Origin: Sphingomonas colocasiae
GTDB lineage: Bacteria > Pseudomonadota > Alphaproteobacteria > Sphingomonadales > Sphingomonadaceae
DNA: 64,000 bases
Assembly (NCBI RefSeq): GCF_019880585.1
Contig: NZ_JAINVV010000010.1
Location: forward strand, 78,240 to 142,239
Direction: 5' to 3'
The notes under the pieces are model-generated. The model was given only the letters and a program-made list of their open reading frames with translations, was not told where the DNA came from and searched no databases. Position numbers and translations under genes: made by a program. Shown piece by piece: positions 23,921-33,042 of this stretch (positions are counted from its first letter, which is position 1; every line of letters begins with the position of its first letter).

Positions 23921-25309
23921 ATGTTCAAGACTTTCGCCGGCTTCGTCTCGCTTGCCGCACTCGCTGCCCCGGCCATGGCGCAGGATAAGCCCTATCAGCG
24001 CCAGGCAAGGGATATCTACGAAAAGCTGATCTCCTACCGTACCGCCAAGGATCATGGTCAGGTTCCGGCGATGGCCGCCTATATCGCCGACACGCTGAAG
24101 GCAGGCGGAGTTCCGGCCGAGGACATCGTGATCGTCCCGCACAAGGAGACCGCGGCCCTGCTGGTGCGTGTACCCGGCCGCGACCGATCGACGCGCAAGA
24201 TCATGTTCTCCGCCCATATGGATGTGGTCGATGCCCGGCCCGAGGATTGGGAGCGCAGCCCGTTCAAGCTGATCGAGGAAAATGGCTATTTCTTCGGCCG
24301 TGGTACCGGTGACAACAAGCAGGGCGTTGCCGCGCTCGTCTCCACCATCCTGCGTCTGAAGGCGGACAAGGTCGTGCCCGGCCGCGCGCTCGTCTTCGCC
24401 TTTGTCGGCGATGAGGAGACCGGCATGGAGACGACCCGCCTGATCGCCGATCATGAATGGGTGAAGGGCACCGAATATGTGATCAACACCGATGCCGGGG
24501 GTGGCACGCTCGACGAGCAGGGCAAACCGACTTCCTATGGCGTCCAGGGCGCCGAGAAGACCTATGCGACATATACGCTGACCCTCCGCAACCCCGGTGG
24601 CCACAGCAGCCGGCCGCGTAACGACAATGCGATCTACGAGATGGCCGATGTCCTGAACGGCATCCGGGGGCTGAAATTCCCCGCTCAGGCCAATGAGCTG
24701 ACGCGCGCCACGCTACGCCTCGCAGCCAAGTCCGCGCCCGGCGAAAAGGGGATGATGATGTCCCGCTTCGCCGAGAATCCGAAGGATACCGAAGCCGCCG
24801 CTTATCTGATGGCCGATCCCAGCGTCGCCTATGAGATCAGCACCACATGCGTCGCGACCATGGTGGATGCCGGACATGCTGAAAATGCGTTGCCGCAACG
24901 CGCGAAGGCGACCGTCAATTGCCGCATCTATCCGGGTGAGACGATCGAAGGCGTCAAGGCGCGCCTGGCGGAGGCGGCCGGCAACACCGCCGTGGCAATC
25001 GAAGTGATCGGCAATCCGGTCGTCAGCCCGGTTTCCGATCCGCGACCCGATGTCATGGCCGCGATCACCAAATCGATCCATGCCCGTTATCCCGGCATTC
25101 CGATTACGCCGTATCTGGAGGCGGGCGGCACCGACGGCATGATCTATCGCACCAAGGGCATGCCGACTTTCGCGAGTTCGGGCGTGTTCATGAAGCCCAG
25201 CGACGTCTTCTTCCACGGCCTCAACGAACGGCTGCCGGTAAAGGCCTTTTACGAAGCGATCGACCATGTCCATGATCTGGCCGTGGGTCTGAGCGGTACC
25301 CGAAAATAG
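23921..25309 (+). CDS. Exported M20/M28-type zinc peptidase
   Basis: The 462-residue product has a signal peptide (MFKTFAGFVSLAALAAPAMAQ) and an M20-type metallopeptidase core: FSAHMDVVDA (zinc ligand His, about residue 90), GRGTGDNKQGVAALVSTIL (bridging Asp), FAFVGDEETGM (catalytic Glu pair) and, near the C-terminus, EAGGTDGMIY and VFFHGLNERLPVKAFYEAID (last His). A dimerisation domain (GGHSSRPRNDNAIYEMADVL) lies in the middle. It should cleave peptides or N-acylated amino acids in the periplasm. The ATG at 23921 is chosen because it starts the signal peptide. It is not linked to its neighbours. Confidence 0.88.
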   Translation: MFKTFAGFVSLAALAAPAMAQDKPYQRQARDIYEKLISYRTAKDHGQVPAMAAYIADTLKAGGVPAEDIVIVPHKETAALLVRVPGRDRSTRKIMFSAHMDVVDARPEDWERSPFKLIEENGYFFGRGTGDNKQGVAALVSTILRLKADKVVPGRALVFAFVGDEETGMETTRLIADHEWVKGTEYVINTDAGGGTLDEQGKPTSYGVQGAEKTYATYTLTLRNPGGHSSRPRNDNAIYEMADVLNGIRGLKFPAQANELTRATLRLAAKSAPGEKGMMMSRFAENPKDTEAAAYLMADPSVAYEISTTCVATMVDAGHAENALPQRAKATVNCRIYPGETIEGVKARLAEAAGNTAVAIEVIGNPVVSPVSDPRPDVMAAITKSIHARYPGIPITPYLEAGGTDGMIYRTKGMPTFASSGVFMKPSDVFFHGLNERLPVKAFYEAIDHVHDLAVGLSGTRK

Positions 25310-25524
25310 GGGCGCGGCATGCGGCCCCGGATGTCGCGCGGATTGTTCGCGAAGGTTCGGTCTCGATTTCTGTCCGTACCGCCGTGCCGGATGGCCGCCG
25401 CCGTCAGCCGGACAGCAGGTGCCTGACCGTCAAACCCGGCCTGGCTGCGGCCGGCCGGGTTTATCCGGATATCCGTCAGGATTGGTCGCAATACTGCGCT
25501 GGAACCGAATCCCACGGACTCGGT

Positions 25525-25599
25525 TGGCTGGGGCGGCAGGATTCGAACCTGCGAATGCCGGTACCAAAAACCAGCATGTCACCATTTGACGACGTCTCA
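25525..25599 (-). pseudogene. tRNA-Gln(TTG)-like sequence with decayed 5' half (pseudo-tRNA or attachment-site remnant)
   Basis: On the minus strand the anticodon loop TTTTGGT, anticodon stem, variable loop, perfect T arm (GCAGG-TTCGAAT-CCTGC) and a GCCA 3' end are intact, and the total length is a normal 75 nt. The 5' half is degraded: the acceptor strand reads TGAGACG instead of TGGGGCG, leaving two A-C mismatches against CGCCCCA, and the 3' side of the D stem no longer pairs when spaced normally. A functional tRNA is therefore unlikely. An intact 3' half beside a decayed 5' half is what integration of a mobile element into a tRNA gene can leave. Confidence 0.6.
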
Positions 25600-25872
25600 A
25601 CCTTCCCGAGACCCGCAGAAATCTGCGGATTTTCCAACCTTAGCAAATGCAGAATCCGGCTGAAAGAAAAATCCTGACAGAAATCCTGACAGAATCGAGC
25701 AGATCTAAGCAGCGGTCGTTGGGCCGCCAGAGTTGGTGAATCAGATGCCGTCATGGAGCTGTCAGTCTTGCGCGACCCGCTCTCCAGCTGATGGTCCCCC
25801 GGTCTTTGAAGCTGGCGGCCTAGCTCGCCAAGATTTGCCACTGGGCGCCTGTCGGACCGGCAGGCCGGCCTT
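25600..25872. other. Gap between tRNA-like sequence and IS6 remnant; nothing identified
   Basis: The stretch between the tRNA-like remnant and the transposase fragment holds direct-repeat-like AATCCTGACAG units (about 25671-25692) but no gene I can support. It may be decayed mobile-element DNA. Confidence 0.4.
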
Positions 25873-26004
25873 TCAGGCAGCGATGTTCCGCCAACCCGCG
25901 AGTACGGCCGAGTGGCGTTCCTTGTAGAGTTGACGGCTGACGAGGTGGCGTTCGAGGCTGAAGTGATTGCCGATACTGGCGTGGACGAAAGCGAATTTCT
26001 GCAT
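25873..26004 (-). pseudogene. IS6-type transposase, C-terminal remnant
   Basis: Reading on the minus strand from 26004 to the stop at 25873 gives a 43-residue piece: it begins MQKFAFVHASIGNHFSLERH and ends ERHSAVLAGWRNIAA. This is the C-terminal signature of IS6-family transposases (Q-K-F...V-H-A-S...N-H-F...E-R-H-L...R-x-x-Y-K...R-S-A-x-L-A-x-W). The catalytic DDE core is absent, so the piece is a dead fragment. It lies 270 bases from the tRNA-like sequence and just before the TonB receptor of the sugar locus. The region 25600-25872 between them holds nothing I recognise. Confidence 0.7.
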
Positions 26005-26054
26005 CCCGGCACCTCTTCAGCCCCGGAGGTATCGACGCGCCACACATGATTTCG

Positions 26055-26088
26055 TTTCATAATTGACACGGTGTATCACTGATGGCAC
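26055..26088 (+). promoter_or_regulatory. Promoter/operator motif upstream of TonB receptor (shared with 43097-43130)
   Basis: TTTCATAATTGACACG followed by TATCA and TG-CAC at fixed distances matches the 34-nt stretch at 43097-43130 in 25 of 34 positions, including 15 of the first 16. The TTGACA inside reads as a -35 box. It lies about 40 bases before the receptor start. Confidence 0.6.
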
Positions 26089-26124
26089 ATGCGCTTCACG
26101 GTCAACGAACCGCTGGAGGGGATG

Positions 26125-28857
26125 ATGGGTAATCACGGGGTTCTGTCTCAGTTGCGTGCTGCCATGGTTGGAACGGCAGGCTGGTCGGCGATCGCCGCCG
26201 CCGCCCTTTGGACGCCGACGGCATCCGCGCAGGCGGATACGAGCGCGGACGTCAGCCAGGAGGAACCGGAGGTGGTCGTCACCGGGTACGCCGCATCCAT
26301 CGCGCGTGCACTCGCCAACAAGCGTTCGGCGGATGTGGTGAGCGACGGCATCGCCGCGGAGGACATCGGCAAATATCCAGAGCAGAACATTGCCGAGTCG
26401 CTTCAGCGCGTGACTGGTGTCCAGATCACCCGCACCTTGGGCGAGGGCCAGTTCCTGAGCGTGCGCGGCCTCGATCCGAAATTCACCAATACGCTCTATA
26501 ACGGCCGGCAGATGCCGAGCGCTTCAGGAACCCGCGCGTTCGATTTCCAGGTGCTCACCTCGAACTTCGCGAGCCGTGTCGACGTCTACAAGTCACCGAG
26601 CGCCGACCTTATCGAGAGTGGCCTCGCGGCGACCGTCAACATGCAATCGATCGATCCGCTCTCCGTCGGCAGCCGCAAGATCGTGGTCAGCGCCGAGGGT
26701 AATTATGACCAGCAGCTCGATGGCGGCGTCGATCCCCACATCGCCGCGCTCTACAGCGATACCTTCCTCGACGGGAAGCTGGGCATCAGCGTTGCGCTCG
26801 ACTGGAATGATCGTGCGTTCAACAGCCAGAACTTCAGCACCGACGGCGTCGTGCCGGACGGCACCTATGCTGGCCCCGGCACGCAATATCGCGTGTTCGG
26901 CATCCATCAGAACGATCTGGTCGGCAGCAATCGCCGCCGCAGCGCGACCGGCGCGATCCAGTTCAGGCCAACCGACAATTTCGAGATCAAGCTCGACACG
27001 ATCTATTCCCGGCTCTCGCAGAAATACGACATGAGCCAAGGCAATAACTGGTACACCGGCGCCGGCGCTCTCGGTCCGTCGCCGACCAGCACATCGACGG
27101 TTGACGAGAATGGCGTGCAGACCGCCTGGCGCGGCACCAACGTCTTCGCCTGGGTCCAGGCGAACCGCTATTCGTTCTTGCAGGAAACCCACTCGACCGC
27201 GCTGTCGACCAAGCTCACGCTCGGCAACTGGGCGATCTCCGGCGAAGCCTCTTATGGCCGCGCCAAGGAGGAGGCGACGCAGACCTTCGTGTCCTGGGCC
27301 ACGCGCTCGCCCGGCGCGAGCCTCTATTATGACGCCAATGTCGATCCGGGCGGCCCGCTCAGCTTCGGTTTCTACAACGGCTTCAATCCGCTCGATCCGT
27401 CGAGCTACTATTTCTTCGGCGTCCAGGGCCCCTACAAGGAGCCGACCACCGACGAGATCTGGAACGGCAAGATCGACGTCGCCCGCAATTTCGAGCGCGG
27501 CTGGCTGCGCGCGGTCAAGTTCGGCGTGAACATTCAGGAGCGGACGCTCGCGACCACGCCCAACAACATGACCAACTCGGCGGTCGGTCTTCCGGCGGAC
27601 ATGACCCCGTATCTGACCGTCAACCGCAACCCGAATTATTTCGCGAGCTATGACGGACCGGCGCAGTTTCCGCGTACCTTCCTGACGGTCGATCTCGACA
27701 AGCTGTTCGCCGACTACCCGCTCGACACGCTTGTGGCGCTCAACCCGCCGCAACAGGCGCTGACGCGGACCACGAGCATCACCGAAAAGTCGCAGTCCGG
27801 CTATGTCCGTTTCGATTTCGCCAGCGGCAACGATCTGTTCAAGGCCAATCTCGGCGTACGCGCCGTGCGGACCGAACAGGCCTCCTCGGGCTATATTCCG
27901 GCCCCCGGCGCGACGCTGGTCTATGGTCTGTTCGGTGGTCCGAACTCGCTGAGCTACAGCGCGGCCGACCTGCTCTCGCAGAAGCATGACTATACCTATG
28001 TCCTGCCCTCGCTGAACGCGCGCTACCAGATCGGCAACGACCTGCTCGTCCGCTTCGCGGCGGCGCGCGTGATGCAGCGGCCGGACATGAACCTGCTCGG
28101 TCAGGCGAGCAGCCCCAATGCTTCTTCCGGTCCGCCGCCTGCCGGAACGATCTGGCGCGGCACGCTGACCCGCGGCAATCCGAACCTGAAGCCCTATCTT
28201 TCCGATCAGCTCGATCTCTCGTTCGAATGGTATTTCGGTAACCAGAACATGCTTGGCGCCGCGGTCTTCCTCAAGGAAGTGAAGAACCTGGTGCTCACCA
28301 ACTATAGCGACCAGAACGCGACCGTCGCGATGCATCCGAGCGGCGAGATCCGCGACATCACGCTCTCGGTCGCACAGCCGGTGAACGCGGAGACCACCAC
28401 GATCAAGGGGCTCGAAATCGGCTATCAGCATGCGCTGACCTTCCTGCCGGGCTTCCTGAGCAAGACCGGGATCCGGGCGAACTGGACGCATATCTGGTAT
28501 GGCTCGGTGGTGCTCAATCAGGGTTCGCCCGCCGTGCCACTCACCGGCATTTCCAGCGACACCTATAATCTGGGCGCCTATTATGACGATGGCACCTTCA
28601 GCGTGCATGCCGGCTATAATTACCGCAGCCGCTGGGTGCAGGACCCGCTGAGCTTCTTCGGGGACGGCATCTTCACCGAAGGCTATGGCCAGCTCGACCT
28701 TGCGGCCAATTACCGGATCACGCCGAACATCAGCCTCAACGCCTGGGTGATCAACGTCACCGAGTCGGCGCTGCGGCAAACCAATCGCTACGGTATCACG
28801 CGTCTCTACGAGTTGAGCGGGCGCCGTTTCACGCTCGGTGTGCGCGCCAACTTCTGA
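26125..28857 (+). CDS. TonB-dependent outer-membrane receptor (sugar locus)
   Basis: The 910-residue protein has a signal region (about residues 1-37, ending TASAQA), a TonB box-like EVVVTGYAASI, a plug domain (KRSADVVSDGIAAEDIGKYPEQNIAESLQRVTGVQITR, then GQFLSVRGLDPKFTNTLYNGRQMPS) and a 22-stranded barrel ending in RANF with C-terminal Phe. The plug sequence is that of the CirA-like/TIGR01782 group, which in sphingomonads and xanthomonads takes up plant or algal saccharides. The ATG at 26125 has GGAGGG 5 bases upstream; an in-frame ATG at 26089 lacks one. The sugar porter gene follows closely, so this receptor probably imports the substrate of the catabolic genes downstream. Confidence 0.9.
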   Translation: MGNHGVLSQLRAAMVGTAGWSAIAAAALWTPTASAQADTSADVSQEEPEVVVTGYAASIARALANKRSADVVSDGIAAEDIGKYPEQNIAESLQRVTGVQITRTLGEGQFLSVRGLDPKFTNTLYNGRQMPSASGTRAFDFQVLTSNFASRVDVYKSPSADLIESGLAATVNMQSIDPLSVGSRKIVVSAEGNYDQQLDGGVDPHIAALYSDTFLDGKLGISVALDWNDRAFNSQNFSTDGVVPDGTYAGPGTQYRVFGIHQNDLVGSNRRRSATGAIQFRPTDNFEIKLDTIYSRLSQKYDMSQGNNWYTGAGALGPSPTSTSTVDENGVQTAWRGTNVFAWVQANRYSFLQETHSTALSTKLTLGNWAISGEASYGRAKEEATQTFVSWATRSPGASLYYDANVDPGGPLSFGFYNGFNPLDPSSYYFFGVQGPYKEPTTDEIWNGKIDVARNFERGWLRAVKFGVNIQERTLATTPNNMTNSAVGLPADMTPYLTVNRNPNYFASYDGPAQFPRTFLTVDLDKLFADYPLDTLVALNPPQQALTRTTSITEKSQSGYVRFDFASGNDLFKANLGVRAVRTEQASSGYIPAPGATLVYGLFGGPNSLSYSAADLLSQKHDYTYVLPSLNARYQIGNDLLVRFAAARVMQRPDMNLLGQASSPNASSGPPPAGTIWRGTLTRGNPNLKPYLSDQLDLSFEWYFGNQNMLGAAVFLKEVKNLVLTNYSDQNATVAMHPSGEIRDITLSVAQPVNAETTTIKGLEIGYQHALTFLPGFLSKTGIRANWTHIWYGSVVLNQGSPAVPLTGISSDTYNLGAYYDDGTFSVHAGYNYRSRWVQDPLSFFGDGIFTEGYGQLDLAANYRITPNISLNAWVINVTESALRQTNRYGITRLYELSGRRFTLGVRANF

Positions 28858-28876
28858 CGAGCGAGAGGAGAAGATC

Positions 28877-30343
28877 GTGGCGGCCATCCAACCCGTGATA
28901 GACGCGCCAGCGCCGGATGATCCGGCGGCGGCTTTCGGCAATGGCAATCTGCTTTACGTGACACTGGTGAGCCTGGTGTCCGCGATGGGCGGGTTCCTGT
29001 TCGGCTATGAAACCGTCGTCATCGCCGGTGCGCTGGGGCTGGTGAAGGCGCAATTCGCCTTCGGCGCGGTGATGGAGGGATGGTTCGTCACGTCCGGCCT
29101 GTTCGGTTGCGCCGCGGGCGTGCTGATCGCGGGGCGGCTGTGCGATATCCTGGGGCGCAAGCCGGTGATGCTGATCTCGGGCCTGCTGCTCGGCCTGTGC
29201 GCGGTGGTCTGCGCGCTGGCGGGCAGCGCGGACTGGGTGATCATCGGCCGGATCATCGGCGGCCTCGGCGTCGGCGTCGCCTCGATCGTCTCGCCGCTCT
29301 ATATCTCGGAGGTCGCGCCGCCCGCGATGCGCGGACGATTGGTGTCGTTGTTCCAGCTCACCATCTGCATCGGCATCGTCACCGCGATGGTGACGAACGC
29401 GGTGTTGCTCGACTTCGCGCTCGCGAGCGATGCCGCTGCGGGCACAGGGTTCTGGCATTGGCTGCTCGTCGCCGAAGCGTGGCGCGGGATGTTCCTGACG
29501 CAGCTTGTGCCTTCGATGCTGTTCTTCGGTCTCGCCCTGCTGGTGCCGGAAAGCCCGCGCTGGCTCGCACTCACCGGAAAGTCCGCGCGCGCAAGGGCAG
29601 TGCTGACCCGGCTGCGCGGCAGCGAGACGGCGGCGGACGCCGAGGCCGCGCAGATCGACCAGGCGATTCGCGCCGAACAGGTGGGGGCGGGCCAATGGTG
29701 GCGTGGCGTGCTGCGCCGGCCGCTGCTCCTGGGCGTGTTCCTGGCGGTTTTCTCGGAACTCAGCGGCATCACCGTGGTGATGTATTACGGGCCGACGATC
29801 CTGGAGCGCGCGGGCATCTCGGCTGGTTCCTCGCTCGGCGGCCATGCGGTTATCGGCGTCGTCCTTGCCAGCTTCACGGTGCTCTCCCTGTTCGTCGTCG
29901 ACCGTTTCGGACGGCGGCCGGTGTTGCTCGTCGGCTGCGCCGGGGCCGGCTTGGCGCTCGCGGCGACCGGCATCTGCTTTTCGATGGGTGTGAATGACGG
30001 GGCGATCATCATCGCCTTGCTCTGCGCCTTCGTCGCCTTCTTCGCTTTCTCGCTTGGGCCGATCAAGTGGATCGTCATTTCCGAGATCTTCCCGACCAGC
30101 ATCCGCGCGCGGGCGATGGGTGTCGCGACGGTGGCGGTGTGGATCACCGACATCGCGATCAACCAGGCCTTCCCGGTGGTGCGCGACAGCTTCGGCGTCT
30201 CGGCGATGTTCCTCGGCTGCGCGGTGTTCCTCGCGATCCAGTTCGTCGTGGTGCTCGCGAAGCTGCCCGAAACCCGCGGCCTGCCGCTCGAGGATATTCT
30301 GACCCTGTGGAACGGCGGCAAGGCCGGAAGGAGCGAAGCGTGA
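28877..30343 (+). CDS. MFS sugar porter
   Basis: The 488-residue carrier has twelve hydrophobic segments and sugar-porter signatures: SAMGGFLFGYETVVIAGAL (about residue 37), GRLCDILGRKPVM (loop 2-3), the PESPRWLALTGK motif at about residue 230, FGRRPVLLVG in loop 8-9, and PETRGLPLEDI near the C-terminus. It should move a monosaccharide across the inner membrane by proton symport. The start is a GTG at 28877 with AGGAG 7 bases upstream; the in-frame ATG at 28838 overlaps the receptor gene. Its stop overlaps the GTG start of the next gene, so the two are translationally coupled. Confidence 0.9.
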   Translation: MAAIQPVIDAPAPDDPAAAFGNGNLLYVTLVSLVSAMGGFLFGYETVVIAGALGLVKAQFAFGAVMEGWFVTSGLFGCAAGVLIAGRLCDILGRKPVMLISGLLLGLCAVVCALAGSADWVIIGRIIGGLGVGVASIVSPLYISEVAPPAMRGRLVSLFQLTICIGIVTAMVTNAVLLDFALASDAAAGTGFWHWLLVAEAWRGMFLTQLVPSMLFFGLALLVPESPRWLALTGKSARARAVLTRLRGSETAADAEAAQIDQAIRAEQVGAGQWWRGVLRRPLLLGVFLAVFSELSGITVVMYYGPTILERAGISAGSSLGGHAVIGVVLASFTVLSLFVVDRFGRRPVLLVGCAGAGLALAATGICFSMGVNDGAIIIALLCAFVAFFAFSLGPIKWIVISEIFPTSIRARAMGVATVAVWITDIAINQAFPVVRDSFGVSAMFLGCAVFLAIQFVVVLAKLPETRGLPLEDILTLWNGGKAGRSEA

Positions 30344-31125
30344 GCATGGATTTCACCGGAAAGACCGTCATCGTCACCGGCGGCGCCGGGGGGCTCGGCA
30401 AGGCCTTCTCGCTCGAATTCGCGCGGCTGGGCGCGCAGGTCGTGGTCAATGATCTCGATCCCGATGCGGGGCAGGCGCTGATCGCGGAAGCGGCGGGCCT
30501 CGACGGCGCGATCCATTTCGTGCCCGGCAGCATGGGAGAGGCCGAGACATGCGACCGGCTCGCCGCCAGGGCGGCGGAACTGGGCGGTGTCGACGTGCTT
30601 TGCAACAATGTCGGCATCCAGCCAGCGTCGAGCTACGTCCCCGCGCATGAACTCGACGATGCGATCTGGGACGCGATCCTGACGGTCAACGTCAAGTCGT
30701 TCTTCTGGATGACCAAGCGCTGCGTCCCCCAGATGCTGGCCAAGGGCGGTGGCGTCATCCTCAATACCGGCAGCGTGCAGGGCATCCAGTCGCAAAAGGG
30801 CGCGGCCGCCTATGCCGCATCGAAGGGGGCTGTGCTCTCGCTGACCCGGCAGCTCGCGCTGGAATATGCCGAGCGCAATATCCGTGTCCTGTCGATCGCG
30901 CCCGGCACCTTCGATACGCCGCTGATGCGCCAGGTCGAGGAAGGGATTGCGGACAAGACGTACATCCCCCGGCTGCGCGACGCCTATCCGATGAAGCGCT
31001 TCGGCCGGCCCGAGGAACTGGCGCGTGTCGTCGCCTTCCTCGCCAGCGACGGCGCGTCCTTCATGACCGGCGAATGCGTGACCGTCGATGGCGGGATCAT
31101 GGCCCAGGGCGGCTGGGCGCAGTGA
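30340..31125 (+). CDS. SDR-family dehydrogenase (probable sugar 1-dehydrogenase)
   Basis: The 261-residue enzyme has the SDR cofactor motif TGGAGGLG near residue 13, NNVG near residue 90, and the catalytic Ser...Tyr-x-x-x-Lys set (NTGSVQG, YAASK) around residues 143-162. The C-terminal VTVDGGIMAQGG is typical of glucose/fucose-dehydrogenase-like classical SDRs. In a non-phosphorylative pathway it could oxidise the free sugar to the lactone; this is inferred from its neighbours. GTG 30340 is chosen because GGAAGGAG lies 7 bases before it; ATG 30346 is the alternative. It follows the porter with overlap. Confidence 0.85.
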   Translation: MSMDFTGKTVIVTGGAGGLGKAFSLEFARLGAQVVVNDLDPDAGQALIAEAAGLDGAIHFVPGSMGEAETCDRLAARAAELGGVDVLCNNVGIQPASSYVPAHELDDAIWDAILTVNVKSFFWMTKRCVPQMLAKGGGVILNTGSVQGIQSQKGAAAYAASKGAVLSLTRQLALEYAERNIRVLSIAPGTFDTPLMRQVEEGIADKTYIPRLRDAYPMKRFGRPEELARVVAFLASDGASFMTGECVTVDGGIMAQGGWAQ

Positions 31126-31150
31126 CACAGATTTTCAGGAGGGATTGGGC

Positions 31151-32743
31151 ATGAAACTGACACGGAAGGATTTTCTGCGCGGCGGTGTCGCGGTCGCGGC
31201 TGCCTCCAGCCTGCCGGTGTTGGCGGCGGGCACGCGCGGATCGGCTTCCGCTGCACCCGTGGGTGGGTCCGCGGCGCCATCGCCGCTGACGGGCATCGAC
31301 ACGCTCAACCCGATCATCCGTCTCTATCCTGAAAAATCGGTGTTTCGCGGCGGCGATATCCGCTTTGGGGTTGGTGAACTGGAGATGATGCTCCCGTTCC
31401 TCGGTACGGGGGAGATCGTCTGGAACTTCAACGTGACCGAGCCGGGCCGCTATCGCATCGGCCTGTGCTATTCGACGGTGAACGCGGGTCAGCCCGTGAC
31501 CATCACGGTGAATGGCCGCCAGGATCTGCGGTTCGCGGCCCCGGTCACCAAGGGCTATTTCATCCCGCACCCTGAAGGGCCGGTGGAGGATCCGGGCGAT
31601 CCCGATACCGACGGCTTCTGGCGCATGCGCGAATATTATCTGTTCGAGCGCAAGCCGGTGGAAGGCGAAGTCGATCTGGTGCGCGGCGTCAATGTCGTGA
31701 AGCTCCAGGTGACCGCGCCCAAGGGCAAGGAGGCCTTTCGTCTGCGTTCGGTGGAGCTGACGCCGGTGGCGAAGCTCGCCGAGGTCGAGGCCGCCACGCG
31801 GCGCCAGCGCGCCAATCGCGCCAACACCGACTGGTTCGCCGATGCCGGCTACGGCATGTGGTTCCACTTCCTCGATCTGACCACGCCGCGCAGCGGTCCG
31901 CGCAAGTCCTATGAGGAGGCCGTCAACGCGCTCGACGTGAAGAAGATCGCGAAGATGGTCGATGATTGCGGCGCGCGCTACCTGATCTGGACCGTCAATC
32001 ACGGCAACCCGACCTGCCCCGCGCCGATCAAGTCGTGGGAGCGGCTGCACCCCGGCATGACCACCAGGCGGGATCTGATCATGGAACTGGCCGACGAGCT
32101 GGCGAAGTACCGGATCGAGCTGATGCTGTATCAGAACTGTCCCGGTACGGGCCGGCTGATCCAGCAGCACCAGCGCGCGATCGACACGCCGACCTTCAGC
32201 GAAGCGGAATATGCCGCGCAGTTGATCGAGGTCTTCAACGAGTTCGGCGCGCGCTATGGCGCCAAGGTGAAGGGCTGGTGGCTCGATTCCTGGTTCCAGA
32301 CCATGGAAAGCTATCCCAACCTGCCCAATGAGGCGATCGATCGCGCCATCAAGAGCGGCAACAGGGACTGCATGTCCTCGTTCAACGGCTGGGCTTTTCC
32401 GAACGAGGTCGAGTGCCAGGACTATTGGTGTGGAGAAATCACCGATCTGCCCGCCAAGCCGTTCGGCGCGCGGTACCTGAAGGATGGCCCCGCCGCCGGG
32501 CTGCAGGCGCATTCGGCGATCAAGCTCGACGCGCCCTGGTTCCATGTCACCGAGAATATGGAGATGGAGCCGCCGCTCTACTCGGCGCAGCAACTGGCCG
32601 AGTATATCCGGCTCTGCCAGCGCGATCGCGCGCCGGTGACGCTGGGTGTCGGCATTTATCAGGACGGCACGATCGGCCCGAAATCCTATACGGTGCTCAA
32701 GGAACTGCGCGGGCTGATCCGCAAGGGCGGAAAGCGCGCCTGA
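31151..32743 (+). CDS. Exported GH29-like (alpha-L-fucosidase-like) protein, paralogue 1
   Basis: This 530-residue protein has an N-terminal export signal (MKLTRKDFLRGGVAVAAASS) that looks like a Tat signal but with Arg-Lys instead of Arg-Arg. Residues about 55-205 form a beta-rich, CBM-like domain. The rest resembles the GH29 barrel: GYGMWFHF (about 233-240), DDCGARYLIWTVNHGNPTCPAPIKSW (about 271-296), TTRRDLIMELADEL, and GWWLDSWF (about 375-382), whose Asp379 lies where the GH29 nucleophile is found. The usual HWG after the first strand is missing, so substrate and even hydrolase activity are uncertain. A close paralogue lies at 43252. It is followed directly by the split dehydratase genes. 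Confidence 0.65.
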   Translation: MKLTRKDFLRGGVAVAAASSLPVLAAGTRGSASAAPVGGSAAPSPLTGIDTLNPIIRLYPEKSVFRGGDIRFGVGELEMMLPFLGTGEIVWNFNVTEPGRYRIGLCYSTVNAGQPVTITVNGRQDLRFAAPVTKGYFIPHPEGPVEDPGDPDTDGFWRMREYYLFERKPVEGEVDLVRGVNVVKLQVTAPKGKEAFRLRSVELTPVAKLAEVEAATRRQRANRANTDWFADAGYGMWFHFLDLTTPRSGPRKSYEEAVNALDVKKIAKMVDDCGARYLIWTVNHGNPTCPAPIKSWERLHPGMTTRRDLIMELADELAKYRIELMLYQNCPGTGRLIQQHQRAIDTPTFSEAEYAAQLIEVFNEFGARYGAKVKGWWLDSWFQTMESYPNLPNEAIDRAIKSGNRDCMSSFNGWAFPNEVECQDYWCGEITDLPAKPFGARYLKDGPAAGLQAHSAIKLDAPWFHVTENMEMEPPLYSAQQLAEYIRLCQRDRAPVTLGVGIYQDGTIGPKSYTVLKELRGLIRKGGKRA

Positions 32744-33042
32744 TGCATGAGCCGGCGGCGATCGTGCTTTCCCCGGCGGATAATGTGGCGGTCACCCGTC
32801 GCAATGTCCGCGCCGGGGAGGTGCTGACGATGGAAGGCGACGAGGCCGTCGCGTGCTCGGACGTGCCGCTGGGGCACAAGATCGCGCGCCGTTTCATCCC
32901 GTCGGGCGCCGAGGTGGTGAAGTACGGCATGGCGATCGGGTCCGCGACGGCGAATGTCCAGCCCGGCGAGTGGGTCCACCTCCACAATCTGAAGAGCAAT
33001 TATATTTCCACCCATACCCGGGACGCGAGGGCACGTTCATGA
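32743..33042 (+). CDS. UxaA-family dehydratase, small SAF-domain subunit
   Basis: The 99-residue protein is a single SAF domain as found at the N-terminus of altronate dehydratase UxaA: DNVAVTRRNVRAGEVL, DVPLGHKIARRFIPSGAEVVKYGMAIGSA, then GEWVHLHNLKSNY at the end. It overlaps the stop of the GH29-like gene at the start (TGATG) and the start of the large subunit at the end (ATGA). Splitting UxaA into a SAF protein and a catalytic protein also occurs in the SuyA/SuyB sulfolactate lyase pair and in some sugar-acid dehydratases, so the family alone does not fix the substrate; the surrounding genes point to a sugar acid. Confidence 0.85.
   Translation: MHEPAAIVLSPADNVAVTRRNVRAGEVLTMEGDEAVACSDVPLGHKIARRFIPSGAEVVKYGMAIGSATANVQPGEWVHLHNLKSNYISTHTRDARARS

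Noticed and set aside
25525..25599. Functional tRNA-Gln
   Set aside because: Two mismatches in the acceptor stem and a D stem that does not close at the usual spacing; kept as a pseudo-tRNA instead.
26593..28947. 784-codon minus-strand open frame opposite the first TonB receptor
   Set aside because: Antisense shadow caused by high GC at third codon positions; no motifs and no ribosome binding site.
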